Shown here: positions 12,153 through 26,200 of the stretch, piece by piece
Layout: each line of letters begins with the position of its first letter
Numbering within the stretch: the stretch's first letter is position 1
Assembly: GCA_029964075.1 (NCBI GenBank)
Contig: CM057147.1
Location: 17,691,513 to 17,755,512 of the forward strand
Length of the DNA stretch: 64,000 nt
Direction: 5' to 3'
DNA from: Patiria pectinifera
Lineage: Eukaryota > Echinodermata > Asteroidea > Valvatida > Asterinidae
Position numbers and translations under genes: made by a program
The notes under the pieces: generated by a model
What the model saw: the letters and a program-made list of their open reading frames with translations, nothing else
What the model was told of the DNA's origin: nothing
Databases searched by the model: none

Positions 12153-13612
12153 TCTAAAATTGTTCTTTTCTAACTGGATTCTGAATGTAATGAGTTGAAC
12201 TTTTCAGGGAATTCAATTCTGGCCTTTAGGCAACTTGTGTAAACTTTTGAGCAATTTTTGTTCAGTTGGATTTTTGGGTCAAAAACTGATTTTTTCGATG
12301 ATGCCGGCTATGGAAAACGTTGAAGTTTTGGGGACCTTTGGTAAAAACTTAAAAAGTTTTGTTTTCTCACTGGATTCTGAATGTAATGAGTTGAACTCTT
12401 CAGGGAATTCAATGCTGGTCTCTAGGCACCTCGTGTAAACTTTTGAGCAATTTTTGTCGAGTTGGAGTTTTGGGTCAAAAACTGACTTTTTCGATGATGC
12501 CGGCTATGGAAAACGTTGAAGTTTTGGGGGCATTTGGTAAAAAATTGAAAAGTTTGGTTTTCTCACTGGATTCTGAATGTAATGAGTTGAACTCTTCAGG
12601 GAATTCAATTCTGGCCTCTAGGCAACTTGTGTAAACTTTTGAGCAATTTTTGTCGAGTTGGATTTTTGGGTCAAAAACTGACTTTTTCGATGATGCCGGC
12701 TATGGAAAACGTTGAAGTTTTGGGGCATTTGGTAAAAAATTAAAAAGTTTTGTTTTCTCACTGGATTCTGAATGTAATGATTTGAACTCTTCAGGGAATT
12801 CAATTCTGGCCTCTAGGCAACTTGTGTAAACTTTTGAGCAATTTTTGTGGAGTTGGATTTTTGGGTCAAAAACTGACTTTTTCGATGATGCCGGCTATGG
12901 AAAACGTTGAAGTTTTGGGGGCATTTGGTAAAAAATTAAAAAGTTTTGTTTTCTCACTGGATTCTGAATGTAATGAGTTGAACTCTTCAGGGAATTCAAA
13001 TCTGGCCTCTAGGTACCCCGTGTAAACTTTTGAGCAATTTTTGTCGAGTTGGATTTTTGGGTCAAAAACTGACTTTTTCGATGATGCCGGCTATGGAAAA
13101 CGTTGAAGTTTTGGGGGCATTTGGTAAAAAATTGAAAAGTTTGGTTTTCTCACTGGATTCTGAATGTAATGAGTTGAACTCTTCAGGGAATTCAATTCTG
13201 GCCTCTAGGCAACTTGTGTAAACTTTTGAGCAATTTTTGTCGAGTTGGATTTTTGGGTCAAAAACTGACTTTTTCGATGATGCCGGCTATGGAAAACGTT
13301 GAAGTTTTGGGGGCATTTTATAAAAATCCAAAAAGTTTTGTTTTCTCACTGGATACTGAATGTAATGAGTTGAACTCTTCAGGGAATTCAATGCTGGTCT
13401 CTAGGCACCTCGTGTAAACTTTTGAGCAATTTTTGTCGAGTTGGATTTTTGGGTCAAAAACTGACTTTTTCGATGATGCCGGCTATGGAAAACGTTGAAG
13501 TTTTGGGGGCATTTTATAAAAAGCCAAAAAGTTTGGTTTTCTCACTGGATACTGAATGTAATGAGTTGAACTCTTCAGGGAATTCAATGCTGGTCTCTAG
13601 GCACCTCGTGTA
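12153..13612 (+). repeat. 13-monomer duplication III, second copy
   Basis: This is the partner of 9610-11070. The variants appear in the same order at offset 2542-2543. Its left edge contains a 'tctaaaattgttc' segment (12152-12166) that is typical of array 2, so the join also brought together subtypes. Confidence 0.75.
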
Positions 13613-14804
13613 AACTTTTGAGCAATTTTTGTCGAGTTGGATTTTTGGGTCAAAAACTGACTTTTTCGATGATGCCGGCTATGGAAAACGTTGAAGTTTT
13701 GGGGCATTTGGTAAAAAATCTAAAATTGTTCTTTTCTCACTGGATACTGACTGTAATGAGTTGAACTGTTCCGGGAATTCAATTCTGGCCTCTAGGCAAC
13801 TTGTGTAAACTTTTGAGCAATTTTTGTCGAGTTGGATTTTTGGGTCAAAAACTGACTTTTTCGATGATGCCGGCTATGGAAAACGTTGAAGTTTTGGGGG
13901 CATTTGGTAAAAAATTAAAAAGTTTTGTTTTCTCACTGGATTCTGAATGTAATGAGTTGAACTCTTCAGGGAATTCAATTCTGGCCTCTAGGCACCTCGT
14001 GTGAACTTTTGAGCAAATTTTGTGAAGTTGGATTTTTGGGTCAAAAACTGACCTTTTCGATGATGCCGGCTATGGAAAACGTTGAAGTTTGGGGGCATTT
14101 TATAAAAAGCCAAAAAGTTTAGTTTTCTCACTTGATACTGAATGTAATGAGTTGAACTCTTCAGGGAATTCAATTCTGGCCTCTAGGCACCTCGTGTAAA
14201 CTTTTGAGCAATTTTTGTCGAGTTGGATTTTTGGGTCAAAAACTGACTTTTTCGATGATGCCGGCTATGGAAAACGTTGAAGTTTTGGGGGCATTTGGTA
14301 AAAAATTAAAAAGTTTTGTTTTGTCACTGGATTCTGAATGTAATGAGTTGAACTCTTCAGGGAATTCATGTCTGGCATCTAGGCACCCCGTGTAAACTTT
14401 TGAGCAATTTTTGTTCAGTTGGATTTTTGGGTCAAAAACTGACTTTTTCGATGATGCCGGCTATGGAAAACGTAGAAGTTTTGGGGGTATTTTATAAAAA
14501 TGCAAAAAGTTTGTTTTTCTCAGTGGATACTGAATGTAATGAGTTGAACTCTTCAGGGAATTCAATGCTGGTCTCTAGGCACCTCGTGTAAACTTTTGAG
14601 CAATTTTTGTCGAGTTGGATTTTTGGGTCAAAAACTGACTTTTTCGATGATGCCGGCTATGGAAAACGTTGAAGTTTTGGGGGCATTTTATAAAAAGCCA
14701 AAAAGTTTTGTTTTCTCACTGGATTCTGAATGTAATGAGTTGAACTCTTCAGGGAATTCAATTCTGGCCTCTAGGCAACTTGTGTAAACTTTTGAGCAAT
14801 TTTT

Positions 14805-16120
14805 GTCGAGTTGGATTTTGGGTCAAAACTGACTTTTCGATGATGCCGGCTATGGAAAACGTTGAAGTTTTGGGGCATTTGGTAAAAGTTATAAAGTTTG
14901 GTTCTCTCACTGGATTCTGAATGTAATGAGTTGAACTCTTCAGGGAATTCAAGTCTGGCCTCTAGGCAACTTGTGTAAACTTTTGAGCAATTTTAGTCGA
15001 GTTGAATTTTGGAGTCAAAAACTGACTTTTTCGATGATGCCGGCTATGGAAAACGTTGAAGTTTTGGGGCATTTGGTAAAAAATTAAAAGTTTTGTTTTC
15101 TCACTGGATTCTGAATGTAATGAGTTGAACTCTTCAGGAATTCAATTCTGGCCTCTAGGCACCTTGTGTAAACTTTTGAGCAATTTTTGTTCAGTTGGAT
15201 TTTTGGGTCAAAACTGACTTTTTCGATGATGCCGGCTATGGAAAACGTTGAAGTTTTGGGGCATTTGGTAAAAAATTAAAAAGTTTTGTTTTCTCACTGG
15301 ATTCTGAATGTAATGAGTTGAACTCTTCAGGAATTCAATGCTGGTCTCTAGGCACCTCGTGTAAACTTTTGAGCAATTTTTGTCGAGTTGGATTTTTGGG
15401 TCAAAACTGACTTTTTCGATGATGCCGCTATGGAAAACGTTGAAGCTTTTGGGGCATTTTATAAAAATCTAAAAGTTTTGTTTTCTCGCTGGATACTGAA
15501 TGTAATGAGTTAAACTCTTCAGGGAATTCAATTGTGGCCTCTAGGCAACTTGTGTAAACTTTTGAGCAATTTTTGTTCAGTTGGATTTTTGGGTCAAAAC
15601 TGACTTTTCGATAATGCCGGCTATGAAAAATGTTGAAGTTTTGGGGGCATTTTGTAAAAAGCCAAAAAGTTTTGTTTTCTCACTGGATACTAAATGTAAT
15701 GAGTTGAACTCTTCAGGGAATTCAATTCTGGCCTCTAGGCACCTCGTGTCAATTTTTGAGCAATTTTTGTGGAGTTGGATTTTTGGGTCAAAAACTGACT
15801 TTTTTGATGATGCCGGCTATGGAAAACGCTGAAGTTTTAGGGGCATTTGGTAAAAAATTAAAAAGTTTTGTTTTCTCACTGGATACTGAATGTAATGAGT
15901 TGAAGTCTTCAGGAAATTCAATTCTGGCCTCTAGGCACCTTGTGTAAACTTTCGAGCAATTTTTGTCGAGTTGGATTTTGGGTCAAAATATGACTTTTTC
16001 GACGATGCCGGATATGGAAAACGTTGAAGTTTTGGGGCATTTTGTAAAAATAAATAGTTTTGTTTTCTCACTGGATTCTGAATGTAATGAGTTGAACTCT
16101 TCAGGGAATTCAATTCTGGC
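14805..16120 (+). repeat. Satellite stretch with shortened homopolymers
   Basis: Monomers here repeatedly lack one base in runs that are constant elsewhere: GGATTTTGGG for GGATTTTTGGG, TCAAAACTG for TCAAAAACTG, GACTTTTCG for GACTTTTTCG, CAGGAATTC for CAGGGAATTC, and GATGCCGCTATGG for GATGCCGGCTATGG. Similar patches occur at 11687-11720, 17930-18610, 19270-19345, 25920-26130, 34335-34400, 54700-54735, 62070-62100 and 63300-63640. Coincident single-base losses in many runs look like unpolished long-read sequence rather than mutation. Confidence 0.65.
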
Positions 16121-19100
16121 CTCTAGGCACCTTGTGTAAACTTTTGAGCAATTTTTGTCCAGTTGGATTTTTGGGTCAAAAACTGACTTTTTCGATGATG
16201 CCGGCTATGGAAAACGTTGAAGTTTTGGGGGCATTTTATAAAAAGCCAAAAAGTTTGGTTTTCTCACTGGATACTGAATGTAATGAGTTGAACTCTTCAG
16301 GGAATTCAATTCTGGCCTCTAGGCACCCCGTTTAAACTTTTGAGCAATTTTTGTTCAGTTGGATTTTTGGGTCAAAAACTGACTTTTTCGATGATGCCGG
16401 CTATGGAAAACGTTGACGTTTCGGGAGCATTTGGTAAAAAAATAAAAGAATTTGTTTTCTCACTGGATACTGAATGTAATGAGTTGAACTCTTCAGGGAA
16501 TTCAATTCTGGCCTCTAGGCACCTTGTGTAAACTTTTGAGCAATTTTTGTCGAGTTGGATTTTTGGGTCAAAAACTGACTTTTTCGATGATGCCGGCTAT
16601 GGAAAACGTTGAAGTTTTGGGGGCATTTGGTAAAAAATTAAAAAGTTTTGTTTTCTCACTGGATTCTGAATGTAATGAGTTGAACTCTTCAGGGAATTCA
16701 ATGCTGGTCTCTAGGCACCTCGTGTAAACTTTTGAGCAATTTTTGTCGAGTTGGATTTTTGGGTCAAAAACTGACTTTTTCGATGATGCCGGCTATGGAA
16801 AACGTTGAAGTTTTGGGGGCATTTTATAAAAAGCCAAAAAGTTTGGTTTTCTCACTGGATACTGAATGTAATGAGTTGAACTCTTCAGGGAATTCAATGC
16901 TGGTCTCTAGGCACCTCGTGTAAACTTTTGAGCAATTTTTGTTCAGTTGGATTTTTGGGTCAAAAACTGACTTTTTCGATGATGCCGGCTATGGAAAACG
17001 TTGAAGTTTTGGGGCATTTGGTAAAAAATTAAAAAGTTTTGTTTTCTCACTGGATTCTGAATGTAATGAGTTGAACTCTTCAGGGAATTCAATTCTGGCC
17101 TCTAGGCACCTCGTGTAAACTTTTGAGCAATTTTTGTTCAGTTGGATTTTTGGGTCAAAAACTGACTTTTTCGATGATGCCGGCTATGGAAAACGTTGAA
17201 GTTTTGGGGCATTTTGTAAAAAATCTAAAATTGTTCTTTTCTCACTGGATACTGAATGTAATGAGTTGAACTCTTCAGGGAATTCAATTCTGGCCTCTAG
17301 GCAACTTGTGTAAACTTTTGAGCAATTTTTGTCGAGTTGGATTTTTGGGTCAAAAACTGACTTTTTCGATGATGCCGGCTATGGAAAACGTTGAAGTTTT
17401 GGGGGCATTTTATAAAAAGCCAAAAAGTTTGGTTTTCTCACTGGATACTGAATGTAATGAGTTGAACTCTTCAGGGAATTCAATGCTGGTCTCTAGGCAC
17501 CTCGTGTAAACTTTTGAGCAATTTTTGTTCAGTTGGATTTTTGGGTCAAAAACTGACTTTTTCGATGATGCCGGCTATGGAAAACGTTGAAGTTTTGGGG
17601 CATTTTGTAAAAAATCTGAAAAGTTTGGTTTTCTCACCGGATACTGAATGTAATGAGTTGAACTCTTCAGGGAATTCAATGCTGGTCTCTAGGCACCTCG
17701 TGTAAACTTTTGAGCAATTTTTGTTCAGTTGGATTTTTGGGTCAAAAACTGACTTTTTCGATGATGCCGGCTATGGAAAACGTTGAAGTTTTGGGGGCAT
17801 TTGGTAAAAAATTAAAAAGTTTTGTTTTCTCACTGGATTCTGAATGTAATGAGTTGAACTCTTCAGGGAATTCAATTCTGGCCTCTAGGCACCTTGGGTA
17901 AACTTTTGAGCAATTTTTGTCGAGTTGGATTTATGGTTCAAAACTGACTTTTCGATGATGCCGGCTATGGAAAACGTTGAAGTTTTGGGGCATTTGGTAA
18001 AAAATTAAAAGTTTTGTTTTCTCACTGGATTCTGAATGTAATGAGTTGAACTCTTCAGGAATTCAATTCTGGCCTCTAGGCACCTCGTGTAAACTTTTGA
18101 GCAATTTTTGTCGAGTTGGATTTTGGGTCAAAACTGACTTTTTCGATGATGCCGGCTATGGAAAACGTTGAAGTTTGGGGGCATTTTATAAAAAGCCAAA
18201 AAGTTTGGTTTTCTCACTGGATACTGAATGTAATGAGTTGAACTCTTCAGGCAATTCAATGCTGGTCTCTAGGCACCTCGTGTAAACTTTTGAGCAATTT
18301 TTGTCGAGTTGGATTTTGGGTCAAAAACTGATTTTTTCGATGATGCCGGCTATGGAAAACGTTGAAGTTTTGGGGCCATTTGGTAAAAACTTAAAAAGTT
18401 TGGTTTTCTCACTGGCTTCGGAATGTAATGAGTTGAAATCTTCAGGGAATTCAATTCTGGCCTCTAGGCACCTTGTGTAAACTTTTGAGCAATTTTTGTT
18501 CAGTTGGATTTTGGGTCAAAACTGACTTTTTCGATGATGCCGGCTATGGAAAACGTTGAAGTTTTGGGGGCATTTGGTAAAAATTAAAAGTTTGTTTTCT
18601 CACTGGATTCTGAATGTAATGAGTTGAACTCTTCAGGAATTCAATTCTGGCCTCTAGGCAACTTGTGTAAACTTTTGAGCAATTTTTGTCGAGTTGGATT
18701 TTTGGGTCCAAAACTGACTTTTTCGATGATGCCGGCTATGGAAAACGTTGAAGTTTTGGGGGCATTTTATAAAAAGCCAAAAAGTTTGGTTTTCTCACTG
18801 GATACTGAATGTAATGAGTTGAACTCTTCAGGGAATTCAATGCTGGTCTCTAGGCACCTCGTGTAAACTTTTGAGCAATTTTTGTTCAGTTGGATTTTTG
18901 GGTCAAAAACTGACTTTTTCGATGATGCCGGCTATGGAAAACGTTGAAGTTTTGGGGCATTTTGTAAAAAAATCAAAAAGTTTTGTTTTCTCACTGGATT
19001 CTGAATGTAATGAGTTGAACTCTTCAGGGAATTCAATTCTGGCCTCTAGGCAACTTGTGTAAACTTTTGAGCAATTTTTGTCGAGTTGGATTTTTGGGTC

Positions 19101-20035
19101 AAAAACTGACTTTTTCGATGATGCCGGCTATGGAAAACGTTGAAGTTTTGGGGGCATTTGGTAAAAATTAAAAAGTTTTGTTTTCTCACTGGATTCTGAA
19201 TGTAATGAGTTGAACTCTTCAGGGAATTCAATTCTGGGCTCTAGGCGCCTTGTGTAAAATTTTGAGTCATTTTTTTCCAGTTGGATTTTGGGTCAAAACT
19301 GACTTTTTCGATGATGCCGCTATGGAAAACGTTGAAGTTTTGGGGCATTTTATAAAAGCCAAGAAGTTTGGTTTTCTCACTGGATACTGAATGTAATGAG
19401 TTGAACTCTTCAGGGAATTCAATGCTGGTCTCTAGGCACCTCGTGTAAACTTTTGAGCAATTTTTGTTCAGTTGGATTTTTGGGTCAAAAACTGACTTTT
19501 TCGATGATGCCGGCTATGGAAAACGTTGAAGTTTTGGGGGCATTTGGTAAAAAATTAAAAAGTTTTGTTTTCTCACTGGATTCTGAATGTAATGAGTTGA
19601 ACTCTTCAGGAAATTCAATGCTGGTCTCTAGGCACCTCGTGTAAACTTTTGAGCAATTTTTGTCGAGTTGGATTTTTGGGTCAAAAACTGACTTTTTCGA
19701 TGATGCCGGCTATGGAAAACGTTGAAGTTTTGGGGGCATTTTATAAAAAGCCAAAAAGTTTGGTTTTCTCACTGGATTCTGAATGTAATGAGTTGAACTC
19801 TTCAGGGAATTCAATGCTGGTCTCTAGGCACCTCGTGTAAACTTTTGAGCAATTTTTGTTCAGTTGGATTTTTGGGTCAAAAACTGACTTTTTCGATGAT
19901 GCCGGCTATGGAAAACGTTGAAGTTTTGGGGGCATTTGGTAAAAAATTAAAAAGTTTTGTTTTCTCACTGGATTCTGAATGTAATGAGTTGAACTCTTCA
20001 GGGAATTCAATTCTGGCCTCTAGGCACCTCGTGTA

Positions 20036-20219
20036 AACTTTTGAGCAATTTTTGTTCAGTTGGATTTTTGGGTCAAAAACTGACTTTTTCGATGATGCCG
20101 GCTATGGAAAACGTTGAAGTTTTCGGGGCATTTTGTAAAATTCTCAGTGGATACTGAATGTAATGAGTTGAACTCTTCAGGGAATTCAATTCTGGCCTCT
20201 AGACACCTCGTGTAAACTT
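20036..20219 (+). repeat. Truncated satellite monomer
   Basis: This unit lacks roughly 20 bases of the variable block: 'gcattttgtaaaattctcagtgg' runs directly from the GTAAAA into the CTCAGTGG. It also carries the edge-type CTCAGTGG allele and an 'AGACACC' variant. Confidence 0.7.
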
Positions 20220-23200
20220 TTGAGCAATTTTTGTCAAGTTGGATTTTTGGGTCAAAAACTGACTTCTTCGATGATGCCGGCTATGGAAAACGTTGAAGTT
20301 TTGGGGGCATTTGGTAAAAAATTAAAAAGTTTTGTTTTCTCACTGGATTCTGAATGTAATGAGTTGAACTCTTCAGGGAATTCAATTCTGGCCTCTAGGC
20401 AACTTGTGTAAACTTTTGAGCAATTTTTGTCGAGTTGGATTTTTGGGTCAAAAACTGACTTTTTCGATGATGCCGGCTATGGAAAACGTTGAAGTTTTGG
20501 GGGCATTTGGTAAAAAATTAAAAAGTTTTGTTTTCTCACTGGATTCTGAATGTAATGAGTTGAACTCTTCAGGGAATTCAATGCTGGTCTCTAGGCACCT
20601 CGTGTAAACTTTTGAGCAATTTTTGTTCAGTTGGATTTTTGGGTCAAAAACTGACTTTTTCGATGATGCCGGCTATGGAAAACGTTGAAGTTTTGGGGGC
20701 ATTTTATAAAAAATTAAAAAGTTTGGTTTTCTCACTGGATTCTGAATGTAATGAGTTGAACTCTTCAGGGAATTCAATTCTGGTCTCTAGGCACCTCGTG
20801 TAAACTTTTGAGCAATTTTTGTTCAGTTGGATTTTTGGGTCAAAAACTGACTTTTTCGATGATGCCGGCTATGGAAAACGTTGAAGTTTTGGGGGCATTT
20901 GGTAAAAAATTAAAAAGTTTTGTTTTCTCACTGGATTCTGAATGTAATGAGTTGAACTCTTCAGGGAATTCAATGCTGGTCTCTAGGCACCTCGTGTAAA
21001 CTTTTGAGCAATTTTTGTTCAGTTGGATTTTTGGGTCAAAAACTGACTTTTTCGATGATGCCGGCTATGGAAAACGTTGAAGTTTTGGGGGCATTTTATA
21101 AAAAGCCAAAAAGTTTGGTTTTCTCACTGGATACTGAATGTAATGAGTTGAACTCTTCAGGGAATTCAATGCTGGTCTCTAGGCACCTCGTGTAAACTTT
21201 TGAGCAATTTTTGTTCAGTTGGATTTTTGGGTCAAAAACTGACTTTTTCGATGATGCCGGCTATGGAAAACGTTGAAGTTTTGGGGGCATTTGGTAAAAA
21301 ATTAAAAAGTTTTGTTTTCTCACTGGATTCTGAATGTAATGAGTTGAACTCTTCAGGGAATTCAATTCTGGCCTCTAGGCACCTTGTGTAAACTTTTGAG
21401 CAATTTTTGTCGAGTTGGATTTTTGGGTCAAAAACTGACTTTTTCGATGATGCCGGCTATGGAAAACGTTGAAGTTTTGGGGCATTTGGTAAAAAATTAA
21501 AAAGTTTTGTTTTCTCACTGGATTCTGAATGTAATGAGTTGAACTCTTCAGGGAATTCAATTCTGGCCTCTAGGCAACTTGTGTAAACTTTTGAGCAATT
21601 TTTGTCGAGTTGGATTTTTGGGTCAAAAACTGACTTTTTCGATGATGCCGGCTATGGAAAACGTTGAAGTTTTGGGGCATTTTATAAAAAGCCAAAAAGT
21701 TTGGTTTTCTCACTGGATACTGAATGTAATGAGTTGAACTCTTCAGGGAATTCAATGCTGGTCTCTAGGCACCTCGTGTAAACTTTTGAGCAATTTTTGT
21801 TCAGTTGGATTTTTGGGTCAAAAACTGACTTTTTCGATGATGCCGGCTATGGAAAACGTTGAAGTTTTGGGGCATTTTGTAAAAAATCTAAAATTGTTCT
21901 TTTCTCACTGGATTCTGAATGTAATGAGTTGAACTCTTCAGGGAATTCAATTCTGGCCTCTAGGCACCCCGTGTAAACTTTTGAGCAATTTTTGTTCAGT
22001 TGGATTTTTGGGTCAAAAACTGACTTTTTCGATGATGCCGGCTATGGAAAACGTTGAAGTTTTGGGGCATTTGGTAAAAAATTAAAAAGTTTTGTTTTCT
22101 CACTGGATTCTGAATGTAATGAGTTGAACTCTTCAGGGAATTCAATTCTGGCCTCTAGGCACCTTGTGTAAACTTTTGAGCAATTTTTGTCGAGTTGGAT
22201 TTTTGGGTCAAAAACTGACTTTTTCGATGATGCCGGCTATGGAAAACGTTGAAGTTTTGGGGGCATTTGGTAAAAAATTAAAAAGTTTGGTTTTCTCACT
22301 GGATACTGAATGTAATGAGTTGAACTCTTCAGGGAATTCAATGCTGGTCTCTAGGCACCTCGTGTAAACTTTTGAGCAATTTTTGTTCAGTTGGATTTTT
22401 GGGTCAAAAACTGACTTTTTCGATGATGCCGGCTATGGAAAACGTTGAAGTTTTGGGGGCATTTGGTAAAAAATTAAAAAGTTTGTTTTCTCACTGGATT
22501 CTGAATGTAATGAGTTGAACTCTTCAGGGAATTCAATTCTGGCCTCTAGGCACCTTGGGTAAACTTTTGAGCAATTTTTGTTCAGTTGGATTTTTGGGTC
22601 AAAAACTGACTTTTTCGATGATGCCGGCTATGGAAAACGTTGAAGTTTTGGGGGCATTTGGTAAAAACTTAAAAAGTTTTGTTTTCTCACTGGATTCTGA
22701 ATGTAATGAGTTGAACTCTTCAGGGAATTCAATTCTGGCCTCTAGGCAACTTGTGTAAACTTTTGAGCAATTTTTGTTCAGTTGGATTTTTGGGTCAAAA
22801 ACTGACTTTTTCGATGATGCCGGCTATGGAAAACGTTGAAGTTTTGGGGGCATTTGGTAAAAAATTAAAAAGTTTTGTTTTCTCACTGGATTCTGAATGT
22901 AATGAGTTGAACTCTTCAGGGAATTCAATGCTGGTCTCTAGGCACCTCGTGTAAACTTTTGAGCAATTTTTGTCGAGTTGGATTTTTGGGTCAAAAACTG
23001 ATTTTTTCGATGATGCCGGCTATGGAAAACGTTGAAGTTTTGGGGCCATTTGGTAAAAACTTAAAAAGTTTGGTTTTCTCACTGGATTCTGAATGTAATG
23101 AGTTGAACTCTTCAGGGAATTCAATTCTGGCCTCTAGGCAACTTGTGTAAACTTTTGAGCAATTTTTGTCGAGTTGGATTTTTGGGTCAAAAACTGACTT

Positions 23201-26200
23201 TTTCGATGATGCCGGCTATGGAAAACGTTGAAGTTTTGGGGGCATTTGGTAAAAAATTAAAAAGTTTTGTTTTCTCACTGGATTCTGAATGTAATGAGTT
23301 GAACTCTTCAGGGAATTCAATTCTGGCCTCTAGGCAACTTGTGTAAACTTTTGAGCAATTTTTGTTCAGTTGGATTTTTGGGTCAAAAACTGACTTTTTC
23401 GATGATGCCGGCTATGGAAAACGTTGAAGTTTTGGGGCATTTTGTAAAAAATTAAAAAGTTTTGTTTTCTCACAGGATACTGAATGTAATGAGTTGAAAT
23501 CTTCAGGGAATTAAATTCTGGCCTCTAGGCACCTTGTGTAAACTTTTGAGTAATTTTTGTCGAGTTGGATTTTTGGGTCACAAAACTGACTTTTTCGATG
23601 ATGCCGGCTATGGAAAACGTTGAAGTTTTGGGGGCATTTGGTAAAAAATTAAAAAGTTTGTTTTCTCACTGGATTCTGAATGTAATGAGTTGAACTCTTC
23701 AGGGAATTCAATTCTGGCCTCTAGGCACCTCGTGTAAACTTTTGAGCAATTTTTGTCGAGTTGGATTTTTGGGTCAAAAACTGACTTTTTCGATGATGCC
23801 GGCTATGGAAAACGTTGAAGTTTTGGGGGCATTTTATAAAAAGCCAAAAAGTTTGGTTTTCTCACTGGATACTGAATGTAATGAGTTGAACTCTTCAGGG
23901 AATTCAATGCTGGTCTCTAGGCACCTCGTGTAAACTTTTGAGCAATTTTTGTTCAGTTGGATTTTTGGGTCAAAAACTGACTTTTTCGATGATGCCGGCT
24001 ATGGAAAACGTTGAAGTTTTGGGGGCATTTGGTAAAAAATTAAAAAGTTTTGTTTTCTCACTGGATTCTGAATGTAATGAGTTGAACTCTTCAGGGAATT
24101 CAATTCTGGCCTCTAGGCACCTTGTGTAAACTTTTGAGCAATTTTTGTCGAGTTGGATTTTTGGGTCAAAAACTGACTTTTTCGATGATGCCGGCTATGG
24201 AAAACGTTGAAGTTTTGGGGCCATTTGGTAAAAACTTAAAAAGTTTGGTTTTCTCACTGGATTCTGAATGTAATGAGTTGAACTCTTCAGGGAATTCAAT
24301 GCTGGTCTCTAGGCACCTCGTGTAAACTTTTGAGCAATTTTTGTCGAGTTGGATTTTTGGGTCAAAAACTGACTTTTTCGATGATGCCGGCTATGGAAAA
24401 CGTTGAAGTTTTGGGGGCATTTTATAAAAAGCCAAAAAGTTTGGTTTTCTCACTGGATACTGAATGTAATGAGTTGAACTCTTCAGGGAATTCAATGCTG
24501 GTCTCTAGGCACCTCGTGTAAACTTTTGAGCAATTTTTGTTCAGTTGGATTTTTGGGTCAAAAACTGACTTTTTCGATGATGCCGGCTATGGAAAACGTT
24601 GAAGTTTTGGGGGCATTTGGTAAAAAATTAAAAAGTTTTGTTTTCTCACTGGATTCTGAATGTAATGAGTTGAACTCTTCAGGGAATTCAAATCTGGCCT
24701 CTAGGCACCCCGTGTAAACTTTTGAGCAATTTTTGTTCAGTTGGATTTTTGGGTCAAAAACTGACTTTTTCGATGATGCCGGCTATGGAAAACGTTGAAG
24801 TTTTGGGGGCATTTGGTAAAAAATTAAAAAGTTTTGTTTTCTCACTGGATTCTGAATGTAATGAGTTGAACTCTTCAGGGAATTCAATTCTGGCCTCTAG
24901 GCAACTTGTGTAAACTTTTGAGCAATTTTTGTCGAGTTGGATTTTTGGGTCAAAAACTGACTTTTTCGATGATGCCGGCTATGGAAAACGTTGAAGTTTT
25001 GGGGGCATTTTATAAAAAGCCAAAAAGTTTGGTTTTCTCACTGGATACTGAATGTAATGAGTTGAACTCTTCAGGGAATTCAATGCTGGTCTCTAGGCAC
25101 CTCGTGTAAACTTTTGAGCAATTTTTGTTCAGTTGGATTTTTGGGTCAAAAACTGACTTTTTCGATGATGCCGGCTATGGAAAACGTTGAAGTTTTGGGG
25201 GCATTTTATAAAAAGCCAAAAAGTTTGGTTTTCTCACTGGATTCTGAATGTAATGAGTTGAACTCTTCAGGGAATTCAATGCTGGTCTCTAGGCACCTCG
25301 TGTAAACTTTTGAGCAATTTTTGTTCAGTTGGATTTTTGGGTCAAAAACTGACTTTTTCGATGATGCCGGCTATGGAAAACGTTGAAGTTTTGGGGGCAT
25401 TTGGTAAAAAATTAAAAAGTTTTGTTTTCTCACTGGATTCTGAATGTAATGAGTTGAACTCTTCAGGGAATTCAATTCTGGCCTCTAGGCAACTTGTGTA
25501 AACTTTTGAGCAATTTTTGTCGAGTTGGATTTTTGGGTCAAAAACTGACTTTTTCGATGATGCCGGCTATGGAAAACGTTGAAGTTTTGGGGGCATTTGG
25601 TAAAAAATTAAAAAGTTTGGTTTTCTCACTGGATTCTGAATGTAATGAGTTGAACTCTTCAGGGAATTCAATTCTGGCCTCTAGGCACCTCGTGTAAACT
25701 TTTGAGCAATTTTTGTCCAGTTGGATTTTTGGGTCAAAAACTGACTTTTTCGATGATGCCGGCTATGGAAAACGTTGAAGTTTTGGGGGCATTTTATAAA
25801 AAGCCAAAAAGTTTGGTTTTCTCACTGGATACTGAATGTAATGAGTTGAACTCTTCAGGGAATTCAATGCTGGTCTCTAGGCACCTCGTGTAAACTTTTG
25901 AGCAATTTTTGTTCAGTTGGATTTTGGGTCAAAACTGACTTTTTCGATGATGCCGGCTATGGAAAACGTTGAAGTTTTGGGGCATTTGGTAAAAAATTAA
26001 AAAGTTTTGTTTTCTCACTGGATTCTGAATGTAATGAGTTGAACTCTTCAGGAATTCAATTCTGGCCTCTAGGCACCTTGAGTGAACTTTTGAGCAATTT
26101 TTGTTAAGTTGTATTTTTGGGCCAAAACTGACTTTTTCGATGATGCCGGCTATGGAAAACGTTGAAGTTTTGGGGGCATTTGGTAAAAAATTAAAAAGTT

